DNA from: a virus
Reading direction: 5' to 3' (one strand)
IMG/VR virus record: IMGVR_UViG_3300026097_000013
Coordinates: 1 to 64,000 of that record
Length of the DNA stretch: 64,000 nt
Below the pieces are notes generated by a model that was not told where the DNA came from, ran no database searches, and saw nothing but the letters and a program-made list of their open reading frames with translations. Below, piece after piece: positions 1 through 7,798 of this stretch. The translations under genes were made by a program, and so were the position numbers. The stretch's first letter is position 1, and every line of letters starts with the position of its first letter.

Positions 1-2
1 AA

Positions 3-209
3 ATCAAGCTAGTATATACATCAGAGCCACGCACACAAATACTCAAAGAGTCAATCACATATTGTGTTACAATAGATCTATTTGTACATCACGGTATAGA
101 TTGTTTTCAAACTAGTGCAACACGCATAGCATTTGAGTCGGACCGTGATCGAGTGTTGGGCATACTCTATTTAAGTGCGAGTTCTAGTTTTGAGGTTGTG
201 TGCGTGTAA
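3..209 (+). CDS. C-terminal end of an unidentified protein (partial at left edge)
   Basis: Reading in the third forward frame from the left edge there are 68 codons without a stop, ending in TAA at 207-209. There is no Met in this stretch, so the gene would begin outside the window. The translation contains mixed hydrophobic and polar residues (for example VTIDLFVHHG and VLGILYLSAS) and looks protein-like, but I recognise no family. The stop overlaps the first arm of an inverted repeat at 206-234, and the next gene converges on it, which fits a gene end. It could be a chance open frame. Confidence 0.45.
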   Translation: MKLVYTSEPRTQILKESITYCVTIDLFVHHGIDCFQTSATRIAFESDRDRVLGILYLSASSSFEVVCV

Positions 210-234
210 ACGCTAGTATTAAAAAAGCGTTTAC
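206..234. terminator. Inverted repeat between converging genes
   Basis: GTAAACGCT (206-214) pairs with AGCGTTTAC (226-234), giving a 9-bp perfect stem with an 11-nt A-rich loop. On the minus strand it follows a second small GC hairpin (CCGCGAAGCGG, 233-243 region) and a run of six T. It lies between the converging ends of the partial gene at 3-209 and the oxygenase at 280-876. It is probably a transcription terminator; the exact active hairpin is uncertain. Confidence 0.5.
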
Positions 235-279
235 CGCTTCGCGGCTGTTGGCTCTTGCGCGACCGCAGGCGCTTCGCGC
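235..279. other. GC-rich hairpin-prone intergenic stretch
   Basis: This short stretch is far more GC-rich than its surroundings and repeats the octamer GCTTCGCG at about 236-243 and 271-278. Both copies can form small GAA/TTC-loop hairpins. It lies directly downstream of the stop codon of the minus-strand oxygenase, so terminator function for that gene is the simplest reading. No coding feature is evident. Confidence 0.4.
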
Positions 280-876
280 TTATTCGGAATCTCGAGCTGT
301 GTAATTCACATTGATTATGAATCTTCTAGCTGCATTCGTCGGTGAGTTTGAGCTGTGGTATGTTAGTCCATCGAACCATGCCATTTGATTTACTTGTGGA
401 CGAATAGTATAGTCTACCGTAGGTGTACCAATGTGTTGTTTGTAGTATTCTGTTTGGTCAAGTCCTTGGAGAGGATCATACTTTTCTTTGTATATAATTG
501 TATCGCCGTCGCAATTGTTGAGATAAAACAATGCAGTACGATGTGGAAAGTCTGTGTCCACATGTGGATCTGCTATATGATTTTCAGGAGTAATGCCTGT
601 TACACTACAGCGTATTCTAATAATATCAATATCAGTTTGTCCTGATCTACTCAACGCATCTCCTACTGCCATCTCTAAATAAGGAGCAAGATAAGTTTCA
701 CTGAGGTCTTTGTGATAGGCAATGTGCTGCCATTTGTGATTGCCCGGATGAATTGTTTCTCCGTCGCCGTAGTAGTCTGTTATGCACACAAACCAAGGCA
801 TGTCTCCGCCCATTAATAGCTGTTGTATTCTCTGTAGTTGCCAGGGACTCCATATGTCTTGAAATATATTATTCAT
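280..876 (-). CDS. 2OG-Fe(II) oxygenase (prolyl-hydroxylase-like)
   Basis: 198 aa. The jelly-roll core of Fe(II)/2-oxoglutarate dioxygenases is visible: H105-V-D107 (in PHVDTDFPHR), a distal H174 (FDGLTYHSSN) and R185 as the likely 2-oxoglutarate anchor, followed by the strand FIINVNY. This is the classic HxD...H...R order, close to phage and prolyl 4-hydroxylase-type enzymes of about 200 aa. Such enzymes hydroxylate or otherwise oxidise proteins, nucleic acids or small molecules; the substrate cannot be read from sequence. It stands alone on the minus strand, with an A-rich AAAGAGAT stretch as a possible ribosome site. It is one of four oxygenases of this fold in the window. Confidence 0.8.
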   Translation of the reverse strand: MNNIFQDIWSPWQLQRIQQLLMGGDMPWFVCITDYYGDGETIHPGNHKWQHIAYHKDLSETYLAPYLEMAVGDALSRSGQTDIDIIRIRCSVTGITPENHIADPHVDTDFPHRTALFYLNNCDGDTIIYKEKYDPLQGLDQTEYYKQHIGTPTVDYTIRPQVNQMAWFDGLTYHSSNSPTNAARRFIINVNYTARDSE

Positions 877-1154
877 TTAAATCTCTTTTTGTTGTTATAA
901 GTTTACGGATCAACTAGTATGTTTGTCATTGTTAATCCTCTGTATAAATTTATTTATGGTTAACATTATGCGCTTATCGAATTCTTGGCAAAATTAGTGA
1001 TATTGCGGATCGACGCTTGACGATCTCTAGTTTAAACATCATCTTTTCGTTAATCGTTGTTTAAGGGGTGTTGCAGTGCGTTGCTTTCGTTCGTAAAGCT
1101 AGGTTAGTTCAAAACGTTTTTTATATATGCGTATAGTATCGTTGTACTGATCGT
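877..1154. other. Intergenic region between divergent genes, no gene seen
   Basis: Between the divergent oxygenase and NlpC/P60 genes I see no credible open frame and no tRNA-like T-arm. The only clear element is the late promoter at its right end. A second TATAAAT-like string lies near 942-948 but has no gene placed to use it. Confidence 0.5.
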
Positions 1155-1162
1155 TATAAATA
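1155..1162 (+). promoter_or_regulatory. T4-type late promoter (exact TATAAATA), ATG at predicted +1
   Basis: TATAAATA is followed by 5 nt and then the ATG of the NlpC/P60 gene at 1168. T4 late transcripts start about 6 nt after this box, so the predicted +1 is the A of the start codon and the mRNA would lack a leader. There is no Shine-Dalgarno sequence. Confidence 0.8.
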
Positions 1163-1167
1163 ATTGC

Positions 1168-1746
1168 ATGAGGGTACCTTTTTTTATCATTGTTTGTGCA
1201 GCACTGAGCGGGTGTAACATGAGTATCACAGATGCGTTTCGCGGCAATGGACTGGCAGCACCGCCTGACACACTTACTATAGCAGAGCAGTATGTGGGCA
1301 TGAACGAACATGAGAACCGTGTGACACTTCGAGAGTTTCTTGGAATAGATCCTGTTAGAGTAGAATGGTGTGCTGCGTTTGTTAATTCAGTGCTGGAAGA
1401 AACTGAAGTTGAGTCAACTCGCAGTCTAATGGCACGTTCCTATCTAGATTGGGGAGTAAGCACTGATGAACCTTCGCCTGGAGACATCATGGTGTTTTCA
1501 AGAGGAAACCAAGGCTGGCAAGGACATGTGGGATTCTATGTTGCTACGGTAGGATATAAAAACAACAAGTATTGGGTAGTGCTAGGAGGCAATCAAGACA
1601 ACTCAGTTAGCTATAGACTATACAAAGAAAATCATTGGAGACATCTAGACACTAGGACACTGCCCGATAGCGAAAAGCAAAAGGCACTGGTAGAACGCCG
1701 CTGGTTGTTTGGCGGCATTCCTCTAGATATAATAGAACAAGATTAA
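1168..1746 (+). CDS. Putative lipoprotein NlpC/P60-CHAP-type peptidoglycan hydrolase (endolysin candidate)
   Basis: 192 aa. It starts with a hydrophobic segment and a lipobox, L13-S-G-C16, suggesting export and lipidation. The rest resembles small cysteine amidase/endopeptidase domains (the TIGR02594-like group): catalytic Cys68 in EWCAAFVNS, His120 in GHVGFYV, and a following GGNQ motif at 140-143 where the third polar residue lies. By family it would cut peptide or amide bonds of peptidoglycan, so it is the best lysis candidate in the window. A lipid-anchored endolysin would be unusual; alternatively it acts in tail-associated wall opening. It is isolated on the plus strand behind a late promoter, consistent with late lysis. 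Its stop overlaps that of gp41 by 4 bp. Confidence 0.75.
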   Translation: MRVPFFIIVCAALSGCNMSITDAFRGNGLAAPPDTLTIAEQYVGMNEHENRVTLREFLGIDPVRVEWCAAFVNSVLEETEVESTRSLMARSYLDWGVSTDEPSPGDIMVFSRGNQGWQGHVGFYVATVGYKNNKYWVVLGGNQDNSVSYRLYKENHWRHLDTRTLPDSEKQKALVERRWLFGGIPLDIIEQD

Positions 1747-3179
1747 TCGCCTAGGTTGTTTAGGAAACTGCGCAGCTTGCTTGAATCTGTTTCTGCACGA
1801 ATCTTCTTGACAGGTGCTCCGTCTTCTGGATCATCATTTATGCTGTCTGCGGGTGTTGTAGTTCCCATACCACGTTTTAGATTGGCTACAATTGAACTTC
1901 CACTTGTGCTACCTGCACCTGCTGTGCTTTGTTCGTCGTCTTCACCGATGTCGTAGATGCGCAGTGTGTCTACGTCAAAGCCTAGATCAACCTTTTGTCC
2001 TACACCACTTGAACTACGTGTCTTCATCAACTGGATCTGATAGCGTCCACGCTCACGCATGGCTCTGCTGGTAAAGATACCAATCAAATTGTCTGCTGTG
2101 TTGATCTTTGAAATACCACCTGAGATATGCGAGTGATCAAATTCAATCTCTTCTACACTCGATCTGTTCAACTGCGATGCTGTTACAAAGATTGTGTTAA
2201 GTTCCATTGCTAAGTTGCGTAGCTCTTCCGATACATACTTGTCTTTGACAAACAAGTTCTCTGCTGAAATCTTTTGTCCGATTGGATGCATCAAATCTAG
2301 ATAGTCAATTAACAGCACATCTACTTTCTTGCCTGTCTTGATTTCATACTCTTTTAAGTATGCTCTAACATCGTTTGCGTTCTTGCCTGTGGGCATGTAC
2401 TTGACTTGAAATGCGCCCGACTTCTTACCAATCATCTTGACTTTTAGTTCGACATCTTCGATACTCTTAAAGATATCACGACTTGGAATCTCTGTAGTCA
2501 TAGCATCTACACGCATACTTACTAGTGCTTCTGACAGCTCGAATGTCAAGTACATCACGTTGAGTCCAGCCAGTGCCCAGTTCACACCCATGTTCGCCAT
2601 AAACAAACTCTTACCCGAACCCGAACCGCCTGCAAAGATATTCAGTTCGCCTCGGTTGAATCCGCCAAACAATTTCTTGTCTAGTGCGGGCCAGCCTGTG
2701 CTTACTTGTCCGTTCTTGTCTTTGATGCTTTCGAGTCTGCCTCTAGGGTCAGCAAAGTAGTCTGTGCCTAGATCTTTTTGTAAGCCAATCTGCACAGCCT
2801 GCTTGACTAGATCTTCACACGCACCGTACTCGCCAGACTCTAGTAGGTCTGCACTTTTAAGAATAGCTGCTTCCAGTGCTTTGTGTTTAGAGAACGTTTC
2901 AAAGTCCTGCAACAACCAGTCATAATGATTCTCTGCTAGCTGCCCAGGATCTTTAAGATCAGTTTGTGTAGCAGCGTTCACCATATCAAATGTAGGCAGT
3001 GCATTATGCTCTTCTACATATTGTTTGATAAACTTAGCGGGTTCTACCAAACGCCTATCAAATGTATTAGGATCAAACACACCCTGACAGCGTACAAAGC
3101 TCTCAGCGTCTGTCATAAACATCTCTAGATATACTTTTTGTATATCATACCCATAGTCTGTGTTTTGTCTTGTGCTCAT
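1743..3179 (-). CDS. 41: Replicative DNA helicase, T4 gp41 / DnaB family
   Basis: 478 aa, close to T4 gp41 (475 aa). The N-terminal domain (about 1-145) is helical. The RecA-like motor has Walker A GGSGSGKS (184-191), Walker B VDVLLIDYLDLM (286-297), the sensor TASQLNR (333-339) and an arginine-finger strand QLMKTRSSSG (383-392). The C-terminal 70 residues are polar and likely flexible. By family it forms a hexamer that unwinds DNA 5'-3' at the fork and works with the primase encoded at 4862-5857. The ATG lies exactly at the predicted +1 of a perfect sigma70-type promoter, supporting this start and early expression. Confidence 0.95.
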   Translation of the reverse strand: MSTRQNTDYGYDIQKVYLEMFMTDAESFVRCQGVFDPNTFDRRLVEPAKFIKQYVEEHNALPTFDMVNAATQTDLKDPGQLAENHYDWLLQDFETFSKHKALEAAILKSADLLESGEYGACEDLVKQAVQIGLQKDLGTDYFADPRGRLESIKDKNGQVSTGWPALDKKLFGGFNRGELNIFAGGSGSGKSLFMANMGVNWALAGLNVMYLTFELSEALVSMRVDAMTTEIPSRDIFKSIEDVELKVKMIGKKSGAFQVKYMPTGKNANDVRAYLKEYEIKTGKKVDVLLIDYLDLMHPIGQKISAENLFVKDKYVSEELRNLAMELNTIFVTASQLNRSSVEEIEFDHSHISGGISKINTADNLIGIFTSRAMRERGRYQIQLMKTRSSSGVGQKVDLGFDVDTLRIYDIGEDDEQSTAGAGSTSGSSIVANLKRGMGTTTPADSINDDPEDGAPVKKIRAETDSSKLRSFLNNLGD

Positions 3180-3185
3180 GTGTTG

Positions 3186-3214
3186 ATTATACTACCTATG
3201 CCATTTGTTGTCAA
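3186..3214 (-). promoter_or_regulatory. Consensus sigma70 promoter of gp41, leaderless geometry
   Basis: On the minus strand TTGACA (3209-3214), a 17-nt spacer and TATAAT (3186-3191) match the sigma70 consensus exactly. Six nt (3180-3185) separate the -10 box from the ATG at 3179, which places the start codon at the predicted +1. Confidence 0.85.
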
Positions 3215-4157
3215 TTGATATTCGTTGTTGAGTTTTAGCAAGAACTGCACCTACGCAGCTTCCAGGGTCACCTGGGTTCTTGGGAATATGTACATCATGC
3301 CACATAACCCTAATTAAATCCACAGCTTGCCGGTTCATTGCGCCGCCGCCTGCTAGTGCCACATACTTAGACTCGGTAAGAGCATACGCACATCTAGACA
3401 AGTTTAGCAAGCAGTATTCAAATACTTTTTGTGTAGCTGCTGCAATGTCATACATGTCTTGTTCAGTAGTAAGCTCAGGTCGCCACCAACTGCATCCCCT
3501 GTGCAGATTTTCTCGCATTGAAATCTTAGGGTTGAAACCCATACCTTCTGTGCTAACTAATTCTTCGAGTATGGGCATGAAGAATCTATGGGCATCACCC
3601 TTGGCGCCCCATTGGGCTACTAGGTATTCGTCACGCTGTGCTACTAGCCCTATACGCTGTGTCATAGCACTATAAAAAAGTCCTAGGCTATGCGGATACC
3701 CTTGGCTATGTACCTTCTTGAGTTTGCCGTTCTTACCGTGCCATATGGTTAGGGTTTCGAACTCTCCTATGCTGTCTAGGCATATCACAGCACAATCATC
3801 ATGGGGCTGTGTGTAGTATGCGTAGGCTGCATGGCTAAGATGATGCTGGGTATAACGAATAGGAAGATCGCACAAGTGATGTTGCTCGAGATATTTGCGA
3901 ATATTATTTTCTTTGCCCAACCAGCCTTGTCCTGCCCAAAACTGCCTCAGTGTTTTAAGCACGGGTCGTTCATACCATACAATTTCTTGAGGATACCCGT
4001 GGCTGTTAATAGCGTGTTGTATCATCTCTTCGTTAGGGTGCGGGTCGTTAGGTATGCCGCTAAAGTCTTTAGCTAGTGCTGCCCATAACAACTCGTTGTC
4101 GTTGAATACTGCAATACTTGCGTCGTGGCTATTGCCTACCATTCCCCATGTTATCAT
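3192..4157 (-). CDS. Truncated carbamoyltransferase (Kae1-like domain only)
   Basis: 321 aa, about half the usual 550-600 aa of the NodU/CmcH/TobZ family. The Kae1-like ASKHA fold is recognisable: GNSHDAS (8-14), the metal-binding HHLSHAA (105-111), LDSIGE (127-132) and a late ALAGGGAMN loop. The C-terminal YrdC-like domain, which in full-length enzymes makes the carbamoyl-adenylate and carries a GPRALGNRS-type motif, is missing. The full-length relative at 52224-54053 has both parts. It may transfer a carbamoyl group using an intermediate made elsewhere, or have another role. It lies between gp41 and an oxygenase; the gp41 promoter overlaps its 3' end. Confidence 0.8.
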   Translation of the reverse strand: MITWGMVGNSHDASIAVFNDNELLWAALAKDFSGIPNDPHPNEEMIQHAINSHGYPQEIVWYERPVLKTLRQFWAGQGWLGKENNIRKYLEQHHLCDLPIRYTQHHLSHAAYAYYTQPHDDCAVICLDSIGEFETLTIWHGKNGKLKKVHSQGYPHSLGLFYSAMTQRIGLVAQRDEYLVAQWGAKGDAHRFFMPILEELVSTEGMGFNPKISMRENLHRGCSWWRPELTTEQDMYDIAAATQKVFEYCLLNLSRCAYALTESKYVALAGGGAMNRQAVDLIRVMWHDVHIPKNPGDPGSCVGAVLAKTQQRISIDNKWHR

Positions 4158-4174
4158 ATTATATTCTTCTTAAT

Positions 4175-4699
4175 TTAAAATTGTTTATAAACTTCTATAT
4201 TAGTGTTAAACCCTATAATAGTTTTTCGAGCTCCGGTGTTGGGTCTTGATCCATGTGCTAAAAATGAAGGAAACGTAATTATGTCGCCTTCATTAACATC
4301 AACTTTGTATTCAGTGCCCATGTAAGAAAAACTAGTCTTAGGAGAATCGTCGCCTAACTCGATATACATAACATTTGAATATATACTGCTTTCATGTACA
4401 TGCCATAAATGAAAATCTCCTGCTTCGTATTGCTGATGCCACACTGTAGATGTAGTAACGCTTCGTAGCTGTAACTTTTCTTTTAATATTTCATTATGCC
4501 TGTTAATCTCTGGAAAAACAATATTCAAATATGGCCTATGTTCATCAGGGTTAATATGCCAATCTGTATTAGAAAGTCGTTGTCCCGGACCGTCAATGCT
4601 GTATCGAGTCATTGAACTAATAGCAGAAAGTGTACTATTTTTAACAACTTCAAAGTTTGGTATTTTTGTAATATGCACAAGGCTTTCTATATTAATCAT
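4175..4699 (-). CDS. 2OG-Fe(II) oxygenase-like protein (HxH triad)
   Basis: 174 aa. The pattern is that of a phage-type double-stranded beta-helix oxygenase: H100-V-H102 in LWHVHESS, distal H149 in FLAHGSRP and R158 near the C-terminal strand TIIGFN. The usual aspartate of HxD is replaced by histidine, as in some putative oxygenases of the TIGR02466 type. Function is likely oxidation of a protein or small molecule, unassigned. It follows the 53-aa membrane protein by 10 bp and precedes the short carbamoyltransferase by 17 bp, so these genes are probably cotranscribed with primase. Confidence 0.7.
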   Translation of the reverse strand: MINIESLVHITKIPNFEVVKNSTLSAISSMTRYSIDGPGQRLSNTDWHINPDEHRPYLNIVFPEINRHNEILKEKLQLRSVTTSTVWHQQYEAGDFHLWHVHESSIYSNVMYIELGDDSPKTSFSYMGTEYKVDVNEGDIITFPSFLAHGSRPNTGARKTIIGFNTNIEVYKQF

Positions 4700-4709
4700 A
4701 TTTTCACTT

Positions 4710-4871
4710 TCATTTGTAAATAAACGGGTCTTTTTTGCGTAGCTCTTTAAGCTTCTTTCTAAAACGTAGTTCTTCAGTAATGCGTGTATATGGCCAAATA
4801 ATAATTCTCCATACTACCATGACTGCAAATACTATTGCTAACCAAATTTTATTTAAAATGTTTAAAACCAT
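4710..4871 (-). CDS. Small single-span membrane protein
   Basis: 53 aa, ATG start (4869-4871) overlapping the last 10 bases of the primase gene, TGA stop at 4710-4712. The first half is a strongly hydrophobic segment (residues about 5-26, including IWLAIVFAVMVVW) and the second half is basic and helical (RFRKKLKELRKKDPF). That predicts one membrane span with a positively charged tail, probably cytoplasmic. I cannot name a family or function. The tight placement between primase and oxygenase supports it as a real gene. Confidence 0.65.
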   Translation of the reverse strand: MVLNILNKIWLAIVFAVMVVWRIIIWPYTRITEELRFRKKLKELRKKDPFIYK

Positions 4872-5857
4872 TTTTTCATCCTCAGTTTAATTTTAAGTGA
4901 CGAGCTTTCTGCTGCACTAGCTATGCTATACAATGTATATAATCTACCGTACTTAGCAACTGCATCACCAATGTCGTTGATGTCTGAATCCCAGTTGGGC
5001 ATACTGACTTGCCAGCCTAGATCCATTGCTTGTTCTACTAATTTTTTACCTGCACTATCTCTGTCAGGAACAACGATAATATCTTTGTTAAGTCTATTTA
5101 ACAGCATTGCTTGTTGTTCGCCTACTTCGGATCCTAATAGTGCGCAGCCTTCTACATGTATAGCGTCCAATGGACCTTCGCATACTATACAAAATGCTTT
5201 TTGCCAACGCTGCTCATCAAGCCCATATACGTATCCAGGTTGACTTTCTGTAAGATATTTTGCTTTTGTTTCAGACTTAACCGTACGAGCAGTCCAACCT
5301 ACAATGCGTTCTTCATAATAGAAAGGAATAATAAATCTATCTCGATACCCTAATTTTGTAGTCCAATAGTAGTTTGTATCATCTAAATTAAGATCACGAG
5401 ATGCCATGTACTGGACTACTTCGATAAAATTATTAAAGCCTAGGTTGTGTTCATTATAATCTGGAATATCTTGTATCCGTACTGCATCTTCAGGCAACTG
5501 CACTGTTGAAAACTCTGGTATTTCGACCAAGTGTTCTTTAGCTTCGATACCTTCATTCATTCTAAGAATATCTAGTGCTAGTTTGTTAATATTGTCATCC
5601 GGTACGTTGAGCCACTCTAACAACTTGCGAAGTTTAAATGTCATGTGTCTTCCAGGTTGCCATCCTGTTTTAAATCCGCAGTTAAAGCAATGAAAACTTA
5701 CAACATCACCTTCTTGTATTAAGCCGCCGCGTTGCTTAGTATCTCGTGTTTCGTTATTGTGTACGCAACAGGGAGCATCAAAGCTAGTCCATCCACTAGG
5801 AGTAGTTTTTCGCTTTGCTGGCAAGTGTGCTGCGATTGTGTCAGATACGATGCTCAT
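4862..5857 (-). CDS. 61: DNA primase, T4 gp61-like
   Basis: 331 aa, similar in size to T4 gp61 (342 aa). It has an N-terminal zinc-binding module (C30-x2-H33 and C57-x2-C60, CFNC) and a TOPRIM domain with E227 in VCEGPLDAI and the DxD motif VPDRDSAG (D265, D267). By family it makes RNA primers for lagging-strand synthesis in complex with the gp41 helicase encoded two kilobases downstream. A sigma70-like promoter immediately upstream puts the ATG at +1. It overlaps the downstream 53-aa gene. Confidence 0.9.
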   Translation of the reverse strand: MSIVSDTIAAHLPAKRKTTPSGWTSFDAPCCVHNNETRDTKQRGGLIQEGDVVSFHCFNCGFKTGWQPGRHMTFKLRKLLEWLNVPDDNINKLALDILRMNEGIEAKEHLVEIPEFSTVQLPEDAVRIQDIPDYNEHNLGFNNFIEVVQYMASRDLNLDDTNYYWTTKLGYRDRFIIPFYYEERIVGWTARTVKSETKAKYLTESQPGYVYGLDEQRWQKAFCIVCEGPLDAIHVEGCALLGSEVGEQQAMLLNRLNKDIIVVPDRDSAGKKLVEQAMDLGWQVSMPNWDSDINDIGDAVAKYGRLYTLYSIASAAESSSLKIKLRMKKWF

Positions 5858-5863
5858 AACATT

Positions 5864-5892
5864 ATAATAGCACCGTGGAGAAGTTTTGTCAA
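5864..5892 (-). promoter_or_regulatory. sigma70-like promoter of primase, leaderless geometry
   Basis: Minus strand TTGACA (5887-5892), 17-nt spacer, TATTAT (5864-5869), then 6 nt (5858-5863) to the ATG at 5857. An overlapping TATAAT 3 nt closer to the gene would have a poorer 20-nt spacer. Confidence 0.75.
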
Positions 5893-6678
5893 TCAGTTTC
5901 TGATTAAAATCTTTTCAATTGTGTCTGCTGGATTTGTGTCTGTAACAAATCTTAAATAACTAAACACACCATTAAAGTTTACAGGAGTTGGAGTTACTTC
6001 AGATCCGTCAAGCGTTAGCGTAGCTACATCAGCCCATTGTGTGGTGTCTGTAATTTGGTTATCAAGAGTAGCCTGTACCACTACATCACCGCTGTATGAC
6101 GCTGTATACACTGCTGCGGTGTGTAGAGCTTCGTTACCATTAATAGCAGGTTGTGCGTCAATTGTTTCTGAAACCCACTCGTCTTTATCTACCTGTGTTT
6201 GTGTAAACTGAGTAACTTCATAAGTAGCCAATGGTCCTGGCATAGTTCTAGCATTAACATAGATAGTTGCATCGTTGTCGAAGTTTGAATGACTATATGT
6301 TAATAGTTTTTGATTTTCTGAATCTACTAAGTAAACATTATAATTTAAGTATTGTTGTTTAAGATTGAGTAAATCATTTTCTGTAATAGTTACACTAAAC
6401 AATCCTCGAACACCAGTAGATCCGTCGTCTTGAATAACACCTTGTCGTTCAATAACAAGTGATTTGTTTTCGTTAAATGCAACAAACATTGGAGTATAAC
6501 CTGTAGTATCGATTGGCCTTTGATCAGCATTCATTAATCTAAATTGAATGACATTATCAATGCCTTTGTAAACTTGTAGTTGTCTGCTGTACACTGGTCT
6601 ATACTCCGTAATAAAACCTGCCATATCTGCGACTAGGTTGACTCTGTTATTGACTAAATATCTAGGTAATAATTGCAT
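5893..6678 (-). CDS. Putative virion structural protein
   Basis: 261 aa, beta-rich and low in Cys, with stretches typical of T4-like marine phage virion proteins (for example an N-terminal MQLLPRYLVN followed by domains of alternating polar and aromatic residues, and a C-terminal FNGVFSYLRFVTDT strand pattern). I recognise no named T4 counterpart. It is expressed from a late promoter directly at its start codon, consistent with a virion component, perhaps a fibre or baseplate decoration. It ends where the primase promoter begins. Confidence 0.55.
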   Translation of the reverse strand: MQLLPRYLVNNRVNLVADMAGFITEYRPVYSRQLQVYKGIDNVIQFRLMNADQRPIDTTGYTPMFVAFNENKSLVIERQGVIQDDGSTGVRGLFSVTITENDLLNLKQQYLNYNVYLVDSENQKLLTYSHSNFDNDATIYVNARTMPGPLATYEVTQFTQTQVDKDEWVSETIDAQPAINGNEALHTAAVYTASYSGDVVVQATLDNQITDTTQWADVATLTLDGSEVTPTPVNFNGVFSYLRFVTDTNPADTIEKILIRN

Positions 6679-6682
6679 ATAG

Positions 6683-6689
6683 TATTTAT
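6683..6689 (-). promoter_or_regulatory. T4-type late promoter (ATAAATA), near-leaderless
   Basis: The box lies 4 nt upstream of the ATG at 6678, so the predicted transcript start coincides with the start codon within a base. Confidence 0.7.
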
Positions 6690-6704
6690 TTTAAAAAAGA
6701 CAGA

Positions 6705-7076
6705 ATGTTAACAAAAGATATTGAAGAAAAATTTCCATTCCTTAGCGTAGTTACGTATGGTGGCAACGAGTATATCGGCATCGTTATTAATCAAGATAAT
6801 GTCGTAACTAGTATGTATGTGTATACTGATATAAGAGAAATAGATGCACAACGTCGATTTTTAGAATTAGGTGAAGTATGGTGGTGGGAATCAAATAGAA
6901 TGATTCCTATTAATATTTTTCTTAAGGACGAAATGAACGAGTTCAAACCGTGCATAGTAACTATGAATACAAAAGATGTTAGAGTTACAATTGGGCCTTG
7001 TGTAAATTTAAATAATTTATCAGTAAAAAGAATAAAACGTAAAAGTGTACAGCTAGTTCGTAGACCTAAGAACTAA
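6705..7076 (+). CDS. Conserved-looking hypothetical protein
   Basis: 123 aa with a balanced composition: MLTKDIEEKF start, an aromatic motif VWWWES near residue 58, and a basic tail (KRIKRKSVQLVRRPK). I do not recognise the family. The basic end could contact nucleic acid, but that is only compositional. It is the lone plus-strand gene between two minus-strand blocks and its end overlaps the converging mini-DnaE gene by 11 bp. Confidence 0.6.
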   Translation: MLTKDIEEKFPFLSVVTYGGNEYIGIVINQDNVVTSMYVYTDIREIDAQRRFLELGEVWWWESNRMIPINIFLKDEMNEFKPCIVTMNTKDVRVTIGPCVNLNNLSVKRIKRKSVQLVRRPKN

Positions 7077-7626
7077 TTTGTTCACATAGTAAATTCATGT
7101 GTACTACACACGCCATAGCATAAGAAATGGCATGTGCTTTCTTAAAATAGTATGCACCGTCTTCAGGCTTCTTCCATATTTCTTCGTTTATCGTTTGCCA
7201 AGTTTCGTTGACAAGATGGCGTTTCGCAGGCCGTATCATCGCTAGTACTGCTGCTAACTGCTCCACTGATTGTGGCTTTAATTGTTTTAACAAATCGCTG
7301 TGCCCGTTTAAGTGGAATACCTGATCTGAAAATTCTTTGTGCTCCAAAAGTTGCCATAGTGGTTCTGTATCCATTAATCTATTTAAATGTTCTTCATTTT
7401 CGACATCATTGTATATACTAACATTCAAAAAGTCAAGTTTAAAATAGCCTCGGTCTTCTGCTGTCTTGTAGTCAATAGTAGCAATTTCATTAAAAGGATT
7501 GTGAGGGATCTCAGTCACATAAACACCAGTGTTGTGTTTTTTACCTGTATCAAGTTTTGCCACGCGATGCTGTATTTTGTTTAAGATAATATCTCTGTTT
7601 GAAAAATCTATATCGATATCAGGCAT
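7066..7626 (-). CDS. Mini DnaE: fragment-sized DNA polymerase III alpha-like protein
   Basis: 186 aa, versus about 1,160 aa for bacterial DnaE. It keeps, in order, the landmarks of the DnaE palm: PDIDIDF at 2-8 (D3 and D5 match the catalytic pair of PDFDVDF), a GKKHNTGVYV stretch (28-37) like GKHAAGVVI, KLDFL (63-67, D65 matching the third carboxylate) and FKKAHAISYA (161-170) like FNKSHSAAYA. Thumb, fingers, PHP and clamp-binding parts are absent or drastically shortened. A strong GGAGG ribosome site precedes the ATG, so it is not a random remnant. It may be a catalytic mini-polymerase, a regulator or a decoy subunit. It ends the uvsW-kds-def gene run. Confidence 0.7.
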   Translation of the reverse strand: MPDIDIDFSNRDIILNKIQHRVAKLDTGKKHNTGVYVTEIPHNPFNEIATIDYKTAEDRGYFKLDFLNVSIYNDVENEEHLNRLMDTEPLWQLLEHKEFSDQVFHLNGHSDLLKQLKPQSVEQLAAVLAMIRPAKRHLVNETWQTINEEIWKKPEDGAYYFKKAHAISYAMACVVHMNLLCEQISS

Positions 7627-7798
7627 TTTTTATTTTCCTCCAAAAGAATCCCTTGCGTGAAAGAGGACGCTGTCCTATATACTCTTCGCCTGTTTCCAAG
7701 TCAACTAACTTATATTTACTAGGACACTTAGTACGAACTTCCATAGTAATAGGAAATTCGTATTCAGGTGCTTTTGTTCCGTCGATCAGTTTACGCAA
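7619..7798 (-). CDS. Small conserved-looking protein between def and mini-dnaE
   Basis: 59 aa if translated from TTG (7796-7798), or 41 aa from the internal ATG at 7744. The reading frame overlaps the end of the deformylase gene by 8 bp and the start of the mini-DnaE by 8 bp, a tight fit typical of real genes here. The sequence is hydrophilic (VRTKCPSKYKLVDLETGEEY) and ends in a basic aromatic tail. No family is recognised. Confidence 0.5.
   Translation of the reverse strand: MRKLIDGTKAPEYEFPITMEVRTKCPSKYKLVDLETGEEYIGQRPLSRKGFFWRKIKNA

Noticed and set aside
1-279. tRNA gene near the left edge
   Set aside because: No T-arm consensus or acceptor stem could be folded; the stretch reads as a gene end plus hairpins.
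3192-4157. TsaD (tRNA threonylcarbamoyladenosine enzyme)
   Set aside because: The metal motif HHLSHAA and the overall strand order fit the NodU-type carbamoyltransferase N-domain better; kept only as an alternative.
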